Below are positions 44,798 through 55,180 of a DNA stretch of 64,000 nucleotides, in pieces; within the stretch, counting starts at the first letter, position 1, and the number at the start of each line of letters is the position of its first letter. The translations under genes were made by a program, and so were the position numbers. This stretch comes from Ixodes scapularis (lineage: Eukaryota > Arthropoda > Arachnida > Ixodida > Ixodidae), in contig NW_024609846.1 in NCBI RefSeq assembly GCF_016920785.2, positions 110,040,831 through 110,104,830 of the forward strand, read 5' to 3'. The notes beneath the pieces are model-generated. The model had not been told where the DNA came from. It did not search any database and saw only the letters and a program-made list of their open reading frames with translations.

Positions 44798-46270
44798 AGG
44801 TAGCGACTGGAAGACGGTAAGGACGGTCTTCTCAATTTCTAACACGCGCATCCACGAACTGCAAGTGGGCAGGCGTGCTTCGCCAATTATGCATGTTTCT
44901 TGTTCGTCTTTCTGTGGCAGAATTAGCTCTTTTCTTCAAGGAACAAGAATGGCAAGATAAACATGCGGATACCAGGACACCGTGGTTTCCTTTTCTAAGT
45001 TGTCTAAGTGTTTTTGATTGCTTACCAGACTGTTTTTATCGGGCGAAGCGGCTCGCCATCTCCGCCATCCACGCTACCCTATACTGAAACCGGCAAAAAC
45101 GGTGGTTCTAGAGTTCCGATCACCGGCAGCGCATTTCGTCTTAGTGCCAAGTGCGATCTTCAACATGTGGATTGCCAGGACCATGGATATTCTTTCGGCA
45201 GCGCCTACACACCGGTGATCTTCCTTTGTTGTGGGCATACATGTGACCACTAGCTTCGACCAACGTGTTGCTTCGACGGACCGAAGACACGACGGACAGC
45301 CTTCTCTTCCATGTGAGTTGCAAGGAGAGGTCCTCCTGACCTTGGGGATAGGTATTCTTACTACGCAATGTACGTTTTGTCACTATCTGATGAGTTTGAA
45401 CCATGTCGAACTCTGTGCTAGGATTCTCCGACGAGTTCAACCTGTAATCCGCAGCGATTGGCCCGAAAGGCCCTGTCCAGGGCTATTTGTAAGTGTTTTT
45501 TGTTTTTTCTAATAGACCGTGACCGACGTTCTGATTGGTTATTTCTGTGTTCGAAGTAATTTTTATTTCATTTTTCTTGTTAAAATATGGCTGTCATCTT
45601 GGCGGTAGATGTGTGCTGTAGTATAAAGTCCTCCTGTATGTCCAAAGCCGAATACCACAGAGCGTTGAGTAGTCCATATTTGCAAGGTTCGGCTTATTGG
45701 GTGCGAGTGGAGGGTCCGTTATGTCACCGCACTCTGCGAGTGTAATTGCCATTAATTGTCATTACACGACAAGCTATTTTATGTGCGCGATTTATTTTAA
45801 ATTATAGATTGATTCAAGCATGAAGTTTTGTTCAACAGTCATGTTCTTACGTATAACGGGGTATTTATTGAACTGTTAATTTAGTAGTGCGTTTGACACT
45901 AGCGAGCTGAAGAGCAAGGCCAGCGGTTGAATTTATAAATTGTAAATATTATGGAGGCAATATGGGTACATTTATAAGTACATATTTCCGTGCCGCGGAA
46001 ACCTTAAACCTTAAAAACGTTCGGTTTTTCTCAAATCAACTTAAAAATATCGGTGTGAGCTTAAATGGCGAAAATTTAATTCATAAGACTTCTTAAAGCT
46101 AGATGAAATGTTAAGGGAGGCCATGATGTTGCAAGAGTAGAGCTAAGCAATTTATGAAATAACCTTCGTATTATTTTATTTTTTTATTTTTAAATCCCTA
46201 TAAATATCTTAATCTAGATCGATCGAGCTCTGAGTAAGGACAAGTCGAACGACCAAAACAATAGTAAACG
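44798..46270. other. stretch without a recognisable gene
   Basis: Short frames only, up to 99 codons. No domains, terminal repeats or tandem arrays were recognised. Confidence 0.4.
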
Positions 46271-46456
46271 CCTGGGCCGTCTTGCTAGAAACAGCGTCTC
46301 ACCTGAGACGGGGGAAAACAAAGCACTGTCAAAGCCAGCGTACGAGCTGAACGGGACTCAAACCTCGGCTCAAGACGCTCGCGCGTCCCAGCTTTTACAG
46401 TGCTTTCTTTCACCCAGTCTCAGCTGAGACACTGATTCCAGCAAGCCGGCCCCAGT
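46271..46456. mobile_element. 186-bp MITE with about 64-bp inverted arms
   Basis: The left end has CTGGGCCGTCTTGCTAGAAA. The reverse complement of the right end has CTGGGGCCGGCTTGCTGGAA. Both arms contain GTCTCA, a GCTGAGAC-like core and AAAGCACTGT. Roughly 85 percent match by eye. Confidence 0.75.
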
Positions 46457-47089
46457 GTCTTACTTGCGCATCTATTTATTTTAGAACGCAGTACTCAGTT
46501 TTTTTACATACAAAACAACGAAAAATAATTCACTGGCAAAGAAAGTTCATAATATGGAAAAGTTAACATAAAAATGTCGGTAGGCCTTTCCGAGATTTTA
46601 TACTTGAAGAGAAACTGAACTGATTAATGGAATAGTTAATTAAATGGCGGTGATTAATAATGAAACTATGTTTTATTTTGATATTCATTATTGACAAGCG
46701 TACGAGAGAACTGAGAGCCTCTAAAACCCTTCAACTGAATCTAAACCCCAGCTTCTGTCTCTTTCCGAATCCTGTGGCCAGGCCCCTGCGTGGAATCCCT
46801 TTGCCCAGCCCTTCGCCCAGCCCTCTGCCCTGTCCACTACCGAGCCTGCCGCCGACCCTCCCACCGAGTCTGCCTAGGCCCCTTGGTTGCACAATGTTTT
46901 AAATTTTTTTATTCGCTTTAAATAAATTACGAACTGTCAAACGCTATGAACAAATTACTTGCATGCTTAAATAATTTCTCAAGTGTCCAAATATGATAAA
47001 ATTTATACATTTATTAGATTTTCGTTTCAGAAAAAACAGTGCTTGAGGGAAAAGGGAAAGATACTTGCTTGGTTCTCTGCACTGTTTTT
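46457..47089. other. AT-rich stretch with a C/T-rich tract
   Basis: The segment 46785-46885 is a CCCTGCCC/CCCAG-type tract that opens an artefactual Pro-rich frame. No gene was recognised. Confidence 0.4.
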
Positions 47090-47461
47090 GTGACGCTGGT
47101 TAGAACACTGGCTGAAAAATGGCATCCAATAATGGCATAGAGAATGGATGCAAAAAATAGCCAATGTATTAAACTGGTTGCCAATATTGAAATAGCCAAT
47201 ATTTAAACCAATGTTGGAAAAGCCAGTGTGTAAGGCGCTGGATGCCAATGTTGGTTCAGCCGACATATTGGATAAAAAAGCGCAAACCACGTTGGTCCAA
47301 CGTGGGCTAAAACGTTGGCAAACCAGTGGTCGAACATTGGCACCAATGTTGGACCAACATTCGATCGGGCGGCGTTTTCAAAAATGCCAACGTCAGACCA
47401 ATATTAGAACCATTTTCGCCAACATTGGGCCAACGGGGGTCCAACAATAGTGTGCTGCCTG
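47090..47461. repeat. CCAATGTTGG-rich element with TGTGCTGCCTGGG end
   Basis: CCAATATTG, CCAATGTTGG (three times), CCAACGTGG and CCAACATTGG recur every 15-25 bases in both orientations. The right edge is TGTGCTGCCTGGG (47450-47462), the inverse of the GGGCAGCACA at the left edge of the 23.6-kb region. The same end occurs at 47893-47906. No fixed period is evident, unlike the 61-bp arrays. Confidence 0.65.
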
Positions 47462-48123
47462 GGACTATTATTGCGTTCATTCGGCTCTCTCTCTACACTA
47501 ATGGACTCATCTTTTGATTTTCAAGACTTGCGCTTTCTTAGAGAGCTTCGTGACAACGCCGGACGTTCCTTGACACACTGAATCTTGCAAAGCCAATGAA
47601 CTACACCCAAAACCACTCCTTTGTAGTTCCGTGGAATCCTGGGGCCAGTAAATAGAGTGAAGCGCAACAAAATTTTTAGATGTTGGTTGCCGCCCGCCTG
47701 TCTAGCCTGGATGGCTCGGACCAAAAAGAGACAAAAGGCGACAAGAAAATTCCTTCCCTGGTAGTTCTGTGCAATTCCGGTGCTCGGGAAATACAGTGAG
47801 ACGCCATGCTGGCAGTTCACCGAATTCCATGGGCAGTCCCGGTCCAGTCTAGTACGGCCAAGGCCCAATCTTGGGCCCATAGCCAGTCTAACCAAGTGTG
47901 CTGCCTGGGGTGTACGATGTTGTAACCTCCTTCATCAAGAATCTATTCAAAATAGAACGTTCTAGTAGACACCTTTGCTTTTAAATAAGTATTTAATAAA
48001 GTTTGCCAATTAGTTTTATTTCATGAATAACTTATTTAATTACAGCGTCTTCCTAGCAGCCTCTTTACCAATACGCCTTCTTACAACAGTGGTTTTCATT
48101 GCCTAAAGCACTTCATTCGTTTT
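47462..48123. other. stretch without a recognisable gene
   Basis: A weak direct repeat of about 145-bp period (TAGTTCCGTGGAAT at 47625, TAGTTCTGTGCAAT at 47761) is seen, ending at another TGTGCTGCCTGGGG (47893). No coding sequence was recognised. Confidence 0.35.
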
Positions 48124-48832
48124 AGAGCGCAGCTCTTAGGGGCCCGTTCCCGGCTTGAGCGGCGTCGGCGTCGGCGTCGCCGTCGGCGTCGGCGTAACCA
48201 AGGTCCCCCCAAGGTCACGCGACCCCAAGGTCATCCCAAGGTCACGTGACCCCCAAGGTCACGTGACCCCCGAAGTCACGTGACACCACCCCCAGGTCAC
48301 GTGACCACTTCCCAGGGTCACGTGACCCCCGCCGAGGTCACGTGACCTCCCCGATGACGTCATCGTCACTGATGACGTCACCGGCATCCGCATCGTCATC
48401 GTCATCATCACTGATGACGTCATCAGTGACGTCACTAATGACCTCACCGGCATCCGCATCGTCATCGTCATCATCACTGATGACGTCATTAGTGACGTCA
48501 CTGATGACGTCACCGGCATCCGCATCGTCATCGTCATCATCACGGATGACGCCATCAGTGACGTCACTGATGACGTCACTGACATCCGCATCGTCATCGT
48601 CATCATCGCTGATGACGTCATCGGAGTCCGCATCGTCATTGTCACTGATGATGTCATCAGTGATGTCACTGATGACATCATCGGCATCGTCACGTGACCC
48701 CCAAGGTCACGTGACCCCCCAAGGTCACGTGACCCCCCAGGTCACTTTGCCCCCCCCCCAGTACCCTTCCCTCCTCCTCCTCAAGAGCTGCGCTCTAATT
48801 CGGTGTTACAGGGAGTTGTAAACGGCTTTCAC
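48124..48832 (+). mobile_element. AGAGCGC-ended element, copy 3, with TGACGTCA insert
   Basis: The ends match copy 1 nearly base for base: AGAGCGCAGCTCTTAGGGGC at 48124, GGCGTC hexamers to 48196, and at the right AAGAGCTGCGCTCT, GTTACAGGGAGTTGTAAACG and CTTTCAC. The core starts and finishes with GGTCACGTGACC units, but its middle (48350-48690) is a different tandem repeat described separately. The core therefore evolves by swapping simple palindromic repeats while the ends stay fixed. Confidence 0.78.
48350..48690. repeat. 66-bp tandem repeat of TGACGTCA palindromes
   Basis: The landmark GGCATCCGCATCGTCATCG (or a close variant) recurs at about 48383, 48449, 48515 and 48581, giving a 66-base period. 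Each unit holds two or three GATGACGTCA or GTGACGTCAC palindromes and an ATCGTCATCGTCATCATC tract. Because 66 is divisible by three, long frames stay open on both strands (about 144-159 codons); these are artefacts of the repeat. Confidence 0.9.
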
Positions 48833-48884
48833 TTTTTTTTAAGCTCGGTTCCAAAAAACGAGGCACCCTGATACCTTCCGCGAA

Positions 48885-49100
48885 CACATTTTCAATGTTG
48901 GTAACCCATTGGCTCAGACAGGCCAAAATTGGTCAGCCTAAGCCAATCGATTACCAATATTGGTAAGCCATTGGCTAAGACAGGCCACTGTTGGCCAGAC
49001 TAAGCCAATCAATTACCAACGTTGATAGGCCAGTGGCTCAGACCGGCAAATGGTGCACAGCATAAACCAATCGATTGCCAACTTTCGTAACACATTAGCT
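48885..49100. repeat. 61-bp palindrome-rich array, left block
   Basis: Three to four units share TTGGCTAAGACAGGCCA, TTGGCCAGCCTAAGCCAAT and CGATTACCAA with a 61-base step. It is homologous to the block at 50045-50370. The two are separated by about 940 bp of unrelated sequence, so a single array may have been split by insertion. Confidence 0.8.
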
Positions 49101-50044
49101 CTATTACAGTTTATATTACTGCGGGCGTTGTCACTACCGTGGTCATTACTGCAGTTGTCGTATTTTGTACGCACTTTCAAGTCATTTTTGGGCAAGCAGA
49201 CGTAACGCCCCAGCTTCCTTTGTTATATATTGCGTGATAGCCTTTGTTTGCAGATTGAAATGCATATCTATATATGTCACCTCCTACCTCAAGCATAGGG
49301 TGTTCGTGATCTTAATTCAAGGTGATTCTTTATTCGTGGAGGCATGTAATTTCTTAATGAATCGCTGGTTTTATTTTTTGCTAAAAAATATTAGTGATTT
49401 TTATTTATTTTTAATTTTGTCCGGTTCAGACTGAATTATAGGCCGTGTTTCGCGGCTCAGCAAAGCGGGTTGCTTTGAGATTTTCAAGATCAGATACAGC
49501 GGGCAATACACCCGTGTCGTAGGTACTGGGGAAGCGGGTAGAGCTTTCAGGGTTGAAACCCCCCCCCCCCCCCCCCCTTGGAAACGCTTCCTGGCTGCGT
49601 CGCTAAATGGGTATACGAGAAGGGGCACTATGCTGTTTGCCGTATAAGCATACCCCCAAATCGAGGGATGCGAGCATTTTGTATTTCGTGTGGAATTTAC
49701 TGAACATAACTATCAGTTTTGGAATGACGCGCGTTAGTTATAATCGGTGACAGGTGCTAAAAGCTCCTCTCATCTCTTCCCACTTTACAGAACTGAGGAT
49801 CGCGAGGAGGCGACCTCCTCCCCAGTGTTTACTTTTAACCTGTCACTGACTACTGCCTTTTTCTTCGTGGACGTTCAAATAGCTACAGCTCGCAATGCAT
49901 ACAGGGTTCTAATTCAGTTCTTACTTGCTGTGCGCGTGAAAACAGAAGAATCGCCCCTCCTCCCCCCAAAGCCATAGGTACAGACTCTTCTCAGCGTGCG
50001 CGATCAGCACATAAAAAAAAAACTAAGCGAATTAATTATAACGT
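49101..50044. other. unrelated segment between two halves of the 61-bp array
   Basis: It contains a 20-base C tract (49559-49579), a MITE (49741-49852) and AT-rich sequence. No gene was recognised. It is either an insertion or a spacer between two arrays. Confidence 0.45.
49741..49852. mobile_element. short MITE, second member of the GTCAGTGACAGGT family
   Basis: The left end is TAATCGGTGACAGGT. The reverse complement of the right end is TAGTCAGTGACAGGT. The ends match the element at 36595-36761, and the interior shares AGCTCCTC and CTTCCCACTTTA motifs. Confidence 0.65.
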
Positions 50045-50500
50045 AGGTGAGTCACGGGCTAAGACAGGCCAATGTTGCCCAGCCTAATCAATCGCTTACC
50101 AACGTTGGTAACCCACTGGCTAAGACAGGCCAATGTTGGCCAGCCTAAGCCAATCGATTACCAAGGCTGACAACTCATTGGCTGACATAAACCAATGTTG
50201 GCCAGTCTAAGCCAATTGATTACCAATGTTTGTAACCTATTGGCTAAGACAGGCCAATGTTGGCCAGCATAAGCCAACCGATTGCCAACGCTGGTAAGCC
50301 ATTGACTGAGATTGGCCAATGTTGGTCAGCCTAAGCCAATCCACTGCCAACATTGGTAAGCCGTCGGTCAAGTCAGTTCATTGTTGGCCAGTGTATGCCA
50401 GTGTGCCGCCACTACCGGTAGTGGGATGGCCACATTTGCCCAACATTGGACCATTGTTTGCCAATTATATACTAATGTTGGCCCGACGTCCTGTGCTGTA
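50045..50500. repeat. 61-bp palindrome-rich array, right block
   Basis: Five to six units at a 61-base step (50070, 50131, 50192, 50254, 50315) share GGCCAATGTTGGCCAGCCTA and AAGCCAATCGATTACCAA. Units decay after 50370 into loose CCAACATTGG motifs. The right edge CCTGTGCTGTACG (50490) may be a worn form of the TGTGCTGCC end seen at 47450. Confidence 0.82.
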
Positions 50501-50817
50501 CGCAATTGGTTGTTTAAACGCCAAGATTCAGGAACAGTTTACCGTACATTAAAAAAAAATTATCTCGAAAGTATTTTCTTTATGCGCACCAAATACAGCG
50601 CATTCACACAATTTCGCGTAGCGCGGAATTGTGTCTTTAACTGAACATTTGTGGGAGATCGTCGGCATTTAGCCCATAGAGCGTCTTTATACTTAATGCA
50701 TGACAAGATATCACCTGTTAACCACACTTGTGCATTATGACGCCGCCTCACGGTAACAATCTTTTTGGATAGCACCCTGAAACCGCCGAATCGATTTCTA
50801 TAATAATAAGATTATTC

Positions 50818-52560
50818 AATCATTCAATAAATCAATCAATGTTTATTATACAGTGCCCAGGAACAACCCTGAGGTCTTGGTGCTGGTACACTGGTAGATA
50901 AAAAAACATTATACACATCTCCGCAGAAAATAAGATACATTTTTAAGCATAATACTAGCCAGTGCACGAGCAATTAGTACAATGAAATAAAAACGAGGCA
51001 GTAACAGTAGACACGGAACACAAGACCGTAGGATATCAAGTGCACCATCAGAAAGCACACCATGGAGATGACAAAATTCAGACATAACAGAGCTATTCAG
51101 CAATGCTCATCCTGCACGGGCAAGTTTTTAATAGAAAGGACAAACGTCCTGTAGCAACGTTGGATAATATCAAGGTTTTCCGAGTAATGATTCAAACACT
51201 GGGCCATTCTCACAATTGGGTTAACCGGCCTAAATTTCTAGAAATATAAAAGAGATGACAGAAGACGAGTAGGTACACGTGGGACCCTAAGGCACAGTTC
51301 AGATAACAGGCTCGGAGAATTGATGAGTCCATGCAGCGTTTTAAACAAAAATACTAAGTCCGCGTTCTCTTGACGCCGGTGCAAGCTAAGCAAACCAACA
51401 CGCTCTAACGCAGACTCATATGTTAAACAATGAACATCCTCCTTTATGTAGCGATGTTTAAAGATAGAAACAAACTTTTTTGCACACATTCGACTTCCAA
51501 GGAGTGACTTTTAGAAATCGTTCCAAACAATTCAGGCATATTCTAACTGCGACCTGGATAGCGAACAGTATAACGTGATAAAAGCCGTTGGGTTTTCGAA
51601 CCCCCTGGTTAAGCGAGAGGCAACACCCAACATTCGCAATGACGAGTTAACCAGCCTACCAACGTGATCAGAGAAACGCAACCCAGAATCAACCATGACT
51701 CCGAGATCTTTCATTACACTTACTCGAGACAAACTCTCTCCTTGAATATTATATGCGAAAAAGATATTGTGAGTTTTCCGAGAGAGCGTCATGACCTTGG
51801 TTTTATACGGGTTCAAGAAAAGGTCGTTTTTAGAGCACCATCGATAGAAAGAACATCCATCTTCCTTGAGTTTAGCACAATCATGTTCAGTAACTATTTC
51901 TCGATAAATTTTTATATCGTCAGCATATTGCAGGAATGAAGAATTTAAAACAGCAAAAGAGACATCGTTTACGAAAATTGTGAACAGAAGGGGTCCTAAG
52001 GGAGGAATTTATGGGCGACTATTTCAAAGAGTTTAGAAAACGGAGAGAGAAGAGAAATAGGTTTATAGTTACAAATATCACCTTTTTTCCCCGACTTTAA
52101 GACTGGAACAACAGCAGCGACTTTCCACGTTTCAGGAAAGGTTCCCAACCTTAACGAGTTGTTAAATATAGAGCACAGTACCGGCGTGAATATGTCGTGA
52201 TACGTTTTGAGAATCGCAGAGGGAATGCCGTCGGGCCCTACTGATAATGTTGCTCTCATTTTCTTAATAGAGGATCGTACGCACTCCTCATCGTCATTAA
52301 TGCAACTTAACAAGTCACCAAACCCATCTAACTGAGGCAGCGCAGGTGCAGAACGCTGCGTACTACCCCTGTAGACAGACCTAAAATGCTCAGCGAATAA
52401 CTCAGGCACGGACTTCAAATCGCTCTCGTGATTATCCAGGACAATCTTCGACTCGATATGCCTCCCAGAACGTGAATTAATGTACCTCCAGAATTTCCTC
52501 GGATTATTGACAAGATTGGATTTCACTGAACAACGATGAGCCTGGTAGGCTTGTGGGACA
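50818..52560 (-). mobile_element. CR1-like LINE copy, 5' truncated, with internal RT deletion
   Basis: On the minus strand it runs from about 52560 (truncated upstream of FWRYINSRSG) through the RT to a 3' tail with CAGCACCAAGACC and TGTTTATTG, ending in CAAT repeats near 50818. The tail matches the copy at 2286-3022. Frameshifts and the deletion make it inactive. Confidence 0.85.
51240..52526 (-). pseudogene. LINE reverse transcriptase with motifs A and B deleted
   Basis: The frame at 52526-51996 gives the N-terminal fingers: MRATLSVGPDGIPSAIL, then PETWKVAAVVPVLKSG, KPISLLSPFSKLFE. At about 52005 it jumps to GPLLFTIFVNDV, so roughly 80 residues containing the AFD motif and most of the QG motif are missing. 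Motif C is present as YADD (51917-51928), followed by thumb and C-terminal parts (GVMVDSGLRF, SRSQLEYA). The frame breaks again near 51530. Loss of the first catalytic Asp abolishes polymerase activity. Confidence 0.85.
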
Positions 52561-52925
52561 TGGCCCGAAAGAGGTAGTAAACGATTATATACATCTTGTT
52601 AACAAACACCGATAAACAGTCATAGTTGTCCGGGGTGGGGGAGGGGAGGGGTGGGTAGTCAGTCACTTTGTACAGGGCACGGATAGGGATAGTAAATCAC
52701 AGTAGACCGGTAGAAACATTATAGACATGTGTACAGGTACATGTAGAGACACACACAAAGCACACATATAGATATATACATGCCACTGACAGAGATAGTC
52801 AATCACAGTGAACCGGTAGAAACACTATAGAAATATATACAGGTAAAATAAAAAGGTTTCCACAAAGTCGTCAAAAAAAGAAAAAAAGGTAAGGAAACAT
52901 TAACGAGTACTTAAGGTAGAGTAAT
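52561..52925. repeat. spacer with two about 53-bp direct repeats
   Basis: The blocks at about 52689-52741 and 52795-52848 share ATCACAGT, ACCGGTAGAAACA and ACAGGTA in the same order, about 106 bp apart. A G-rich tract (52629-52655) precedes them. No gene was recognised. Confidence 0.6.
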
Positions 52926-53084
52926 ATAATAATAATAATAATAATTTTATTTCGCATATCTTCAATACACAATAAAGTAACGGGTCTGTCGAAGCCAGTG
53001 GAGGCTTGAGGGACAGAACCCAACAAGTCAAATGACACAAATTGCAAAGAAGTCCTAGGAACACATAGGGAGCAAAAAGCTGAC

Positions 53085-53817
53085 AGCAGTGCGTCAAACT
53101 TAACCACGTCCGTGATAGTTACATGGGTGCCCTCGCTCCTGCTAAGGTTCTGCATCAAGCTCTGATGTTGCAAATGACATCCAATAAAGTAATGATCCGA
53201 AAGCTTTTGGTTAATGACTGCAGATTTTATGAGAATATCGGCCGCTCTAATATTTATATGATCAATGCAGAAAACTACCAGTGATCCAGACAAAAGTTCC
53301 TCCCTTGTTGGGAGACTAATTGTATTTTCGATTCCATACTCTGACAAGAGTGTAAGATAATCACAGACAATGGACTTGTTAGATTTGAGCGTATCAATGT
53401 TCATATCGCCGACTAAGCAGAGTTGGCCCTCAGACCGCAGCTGCCCGAGGAGTACTTCTAATTCGGCTAAAAAAAGAGAAACATTTTCCGAGAGAGGCCT
53501 GTACACTGCTAATAGGAAAAGAGGAAACTCTGGATGTGATATTTTTTTTTTGCCAAGGCTTCCGCATGCTGGAAAGATACACTCGAGTTCGCTGGGAGCC
53601 ATTTATCTTTAATATAAATTGCGATGCCCCCTCCTCTACTATTATCGCGCGTGCGAAAAAATGCCCTGTAGCCATCTAACATGAAATGATTAGTCTGAAA
53701 AGAACAGATGCCAATCTCGGTGAGAACGAAAATGTCGACTGACGGTTTCAAACTGTTTACAGATATTTGGAACTCGTCCCAATGCTTTCGCAAGCTTCTA
53801 ATATTCACATGAATCAA
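53085..53817 (-). pseudogene. LINE APE-type endonuclease, frameshifted
   Basis: The first frame starts at 53817 with MIHVNIRSLRKHWDE and includes FVLTEIGI (catalytic Glu region) and YRAFFRTRDNSRGGG. At the A/T homopolymer near 53540 it shifts into a second frame containing FLLAVYRP, LVGDMNIDTL, HINIRAAD and KLSDHYFIGC. GDxN and SDH are catalytic motifs of the exonuclease-endonuclease-phosphatase fold. The domain is complete apart from the shift; a homopolymer-length sequencing error is possible. The RT expected next is absent. Confidence 0.85.
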
Positions 53818-53897
53818 AGTTAAAGTTTATCAGATATATGCCCCAAAACCCGATTGAACGAACTGCAATCTGGGATTGAAAAACAAATTGACATGCC

Positions 53898-54986
53898 TCA
53901 CACCAGCTTATCTAGATCGCGGACTGCACTTATACGTATGGCTGGCGATCCCTCGACTTTTTTCGCAAATATTTTAGCATTTTTCAGCCATACAAACTGA
54001 AACCCGCGCTCTTTGCCCTTTGATCTAGCCATCCAAAATAGCTGCCTGTTCGCCGCAGTAAGGTTGTCGTTGAAGTACAACTTCAGCTGGTTATTTGATT
54101 GGTTCAATTTCTTCAACTTGGCGCGTGCGGCCATCCAGACACTTTTTAGGCTAGGTGAAGCAAAATTAACAATGATCGTTGAAGAAGAGTCCTGCTTCCT
54201 CGGAAGGCGATGAATTGCCAGGATGTCCGATGACTGCAGTGGAGGAAGGCTGAGCTTCACGGAAAGATCTTCCATGGCGCTTATCAAATCTTCGTCATGG
54301 GCGAAAGGAAGGCCATGCACTTCCATATTGCAACAGCGGCTATACTGCTGGGAGTCATTAAGTTCCTGCTTTAGGCGCTCAATTTCCTGAGACTGCTCTA
54401 CCATCGTGTCCCTAACCGCACCTACTTCTTTTTGTAGATCTTTGACAGATTCCTCGTTTGTCAAGGCCAAGGCCAGCACTGAATCACACTTCGTGCTGAA
54501 AGAGTCAACGGTCGACTGAAGTTCGCAGACCGTTGTGCGTAGTTCTGCGACAGCAGGTTGCAGGGCAAGCAACTGATCGACCTTTGCTGGAAGTGGCAAA
54601 AGCGTCTCGACGCTAGTTTTTAGCGACAGGAGCTCATTAGGAGCGGCGCTAATCGTAGCTAACTGGCGGTTGACACTAGGACTAGCAGCAACTGCCGCAC
54701 TAGCACTAGCAGTACTAGCGCCGGTGACCTGCGCCTGCCGGCTCCTGAGAGCCGGAGTGGAGTCATCCACTAGAGTGATGTCGCCCGCTCCTGAGCCAGA
54801 TCGAAGCTCACTGGTACGGCACGTAGGGCATTTCCAGCTCTCTCTTCTGGAAGCCCCCATAGCAGTAAACGTGCTATCTGCAACCCCGGAGCAGGGCTTG
54901 CCGAGGTGGTAACCATTTCGGCAGGTGACACATGTCAAGAACCTGCCCTCAGATGGTAAAGACTGAGCACACTTAATACAATCCAT
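53898..54986 (-). CDS. LINE ORF1 protein with PHD-like finger and coiled coil
   Basis: This is an uninterrupted 362-codon frame. Residues 1-60 have Cys/His spacing (CIKCAQSL, CVTCRNGYHLGKPC, KCPTCR) of a PHD/RING-like finger, as in CR1-type ORF1 proteins. A Ser/Ala-rich linker follows. About 130-225 is a heptad-rich coiled coil (VDQLLALQPAVAEL, QSQEIERLKQELN). The C-terminal 130 residues (NMEVHGLPFA, LAIHRLPRK, IIVNFAS, LKLYFNDNLT) resemble the RNA-binding region of LINE ORF1. ORF1 proteins bind element RNA and act as chaperones. That this frame is intact while the neighbouring endonuclease is shifted is notable. Confidence 0.82.
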   Translation of the reverse strand: MDCIKCAQSLPSEGRFLTCVTCRNGYHLGKPCSGVADSTFTAMGASRRESWKCPTCRTSELRSGSGAGDITLVDDSTPALRSRQAQVTGASTASASAAVAASPSVNRQLATISAAPNELLSLKTSVETLLPLPAKVDQLLALQPAVAELRTTVCELQSTVDSFSTKCDSVLALALTNEESVKDLQKEVGAVRDTMVEQSQEIERLKQELNDSQQYSRCCNMEVHGLPFAHDEDLISAMEDLSVKLSLPPLQSSDILAIHRLPRKQDSSSTIIVNFASPSLKSVWMAARAKLKKLNQSNNQLKLYFNDNLTAANRQLFWMARSKGKERGFQFVWLKNAKIFAKKVEGSPAIRISAVRDLDKLV

Positions 54987-55180
54987 ATGAATCTACAAGG
55001 GACAATGTCTGAATGCACGGAAATGTCGGCAGAGATAAACGAGATACACTGTACACTGTGCAGTCAGCGGCAATAAAATAAAAAGGAAAGGTTGACAGAG
55101 CGACTTTTGTCTCACCTGTACAGAACACAGTGGTTAGTGCCAGACAGAGTTTTCGCCGCCGACTGCAAGGGAAATCACTA

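Larger units (their letters stand above)
52926..55180 (-). mobile_element. LINE copy with ORF1 and endonuclease but no RT
   Basis: On the minus strand the order is a 5' leader (55180-54987), ORF1 (54986-53898), an APE-type endonuclease (53817-about 53090), then directly a 3' tail (CTGGCTTCGACAGACCC) ending in (ATT)n at 52926-52946. The entire RT, about 2 kb, is absent, so this is an internal deletion derivative. The tail belongs to the same family as that of the copy at 55301-56500, not to the copy at 50818. Confidence 0.82.

Noticed and set aside
48259..48821. 144- and 159-codon Met/Ser/Thr repeat frames on both strands
   Set aside because: The 66-bp tandem period is a multiple of three, which keeps all frames open; simultaneous opening on both strands shows it is an artefact.
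52871..53085. C-terminal extension of the LINE endonuclease frame
   Set aside because: This part translates the 3' tail and the (ATT)n microsatellite, giving a poly-Ile run.
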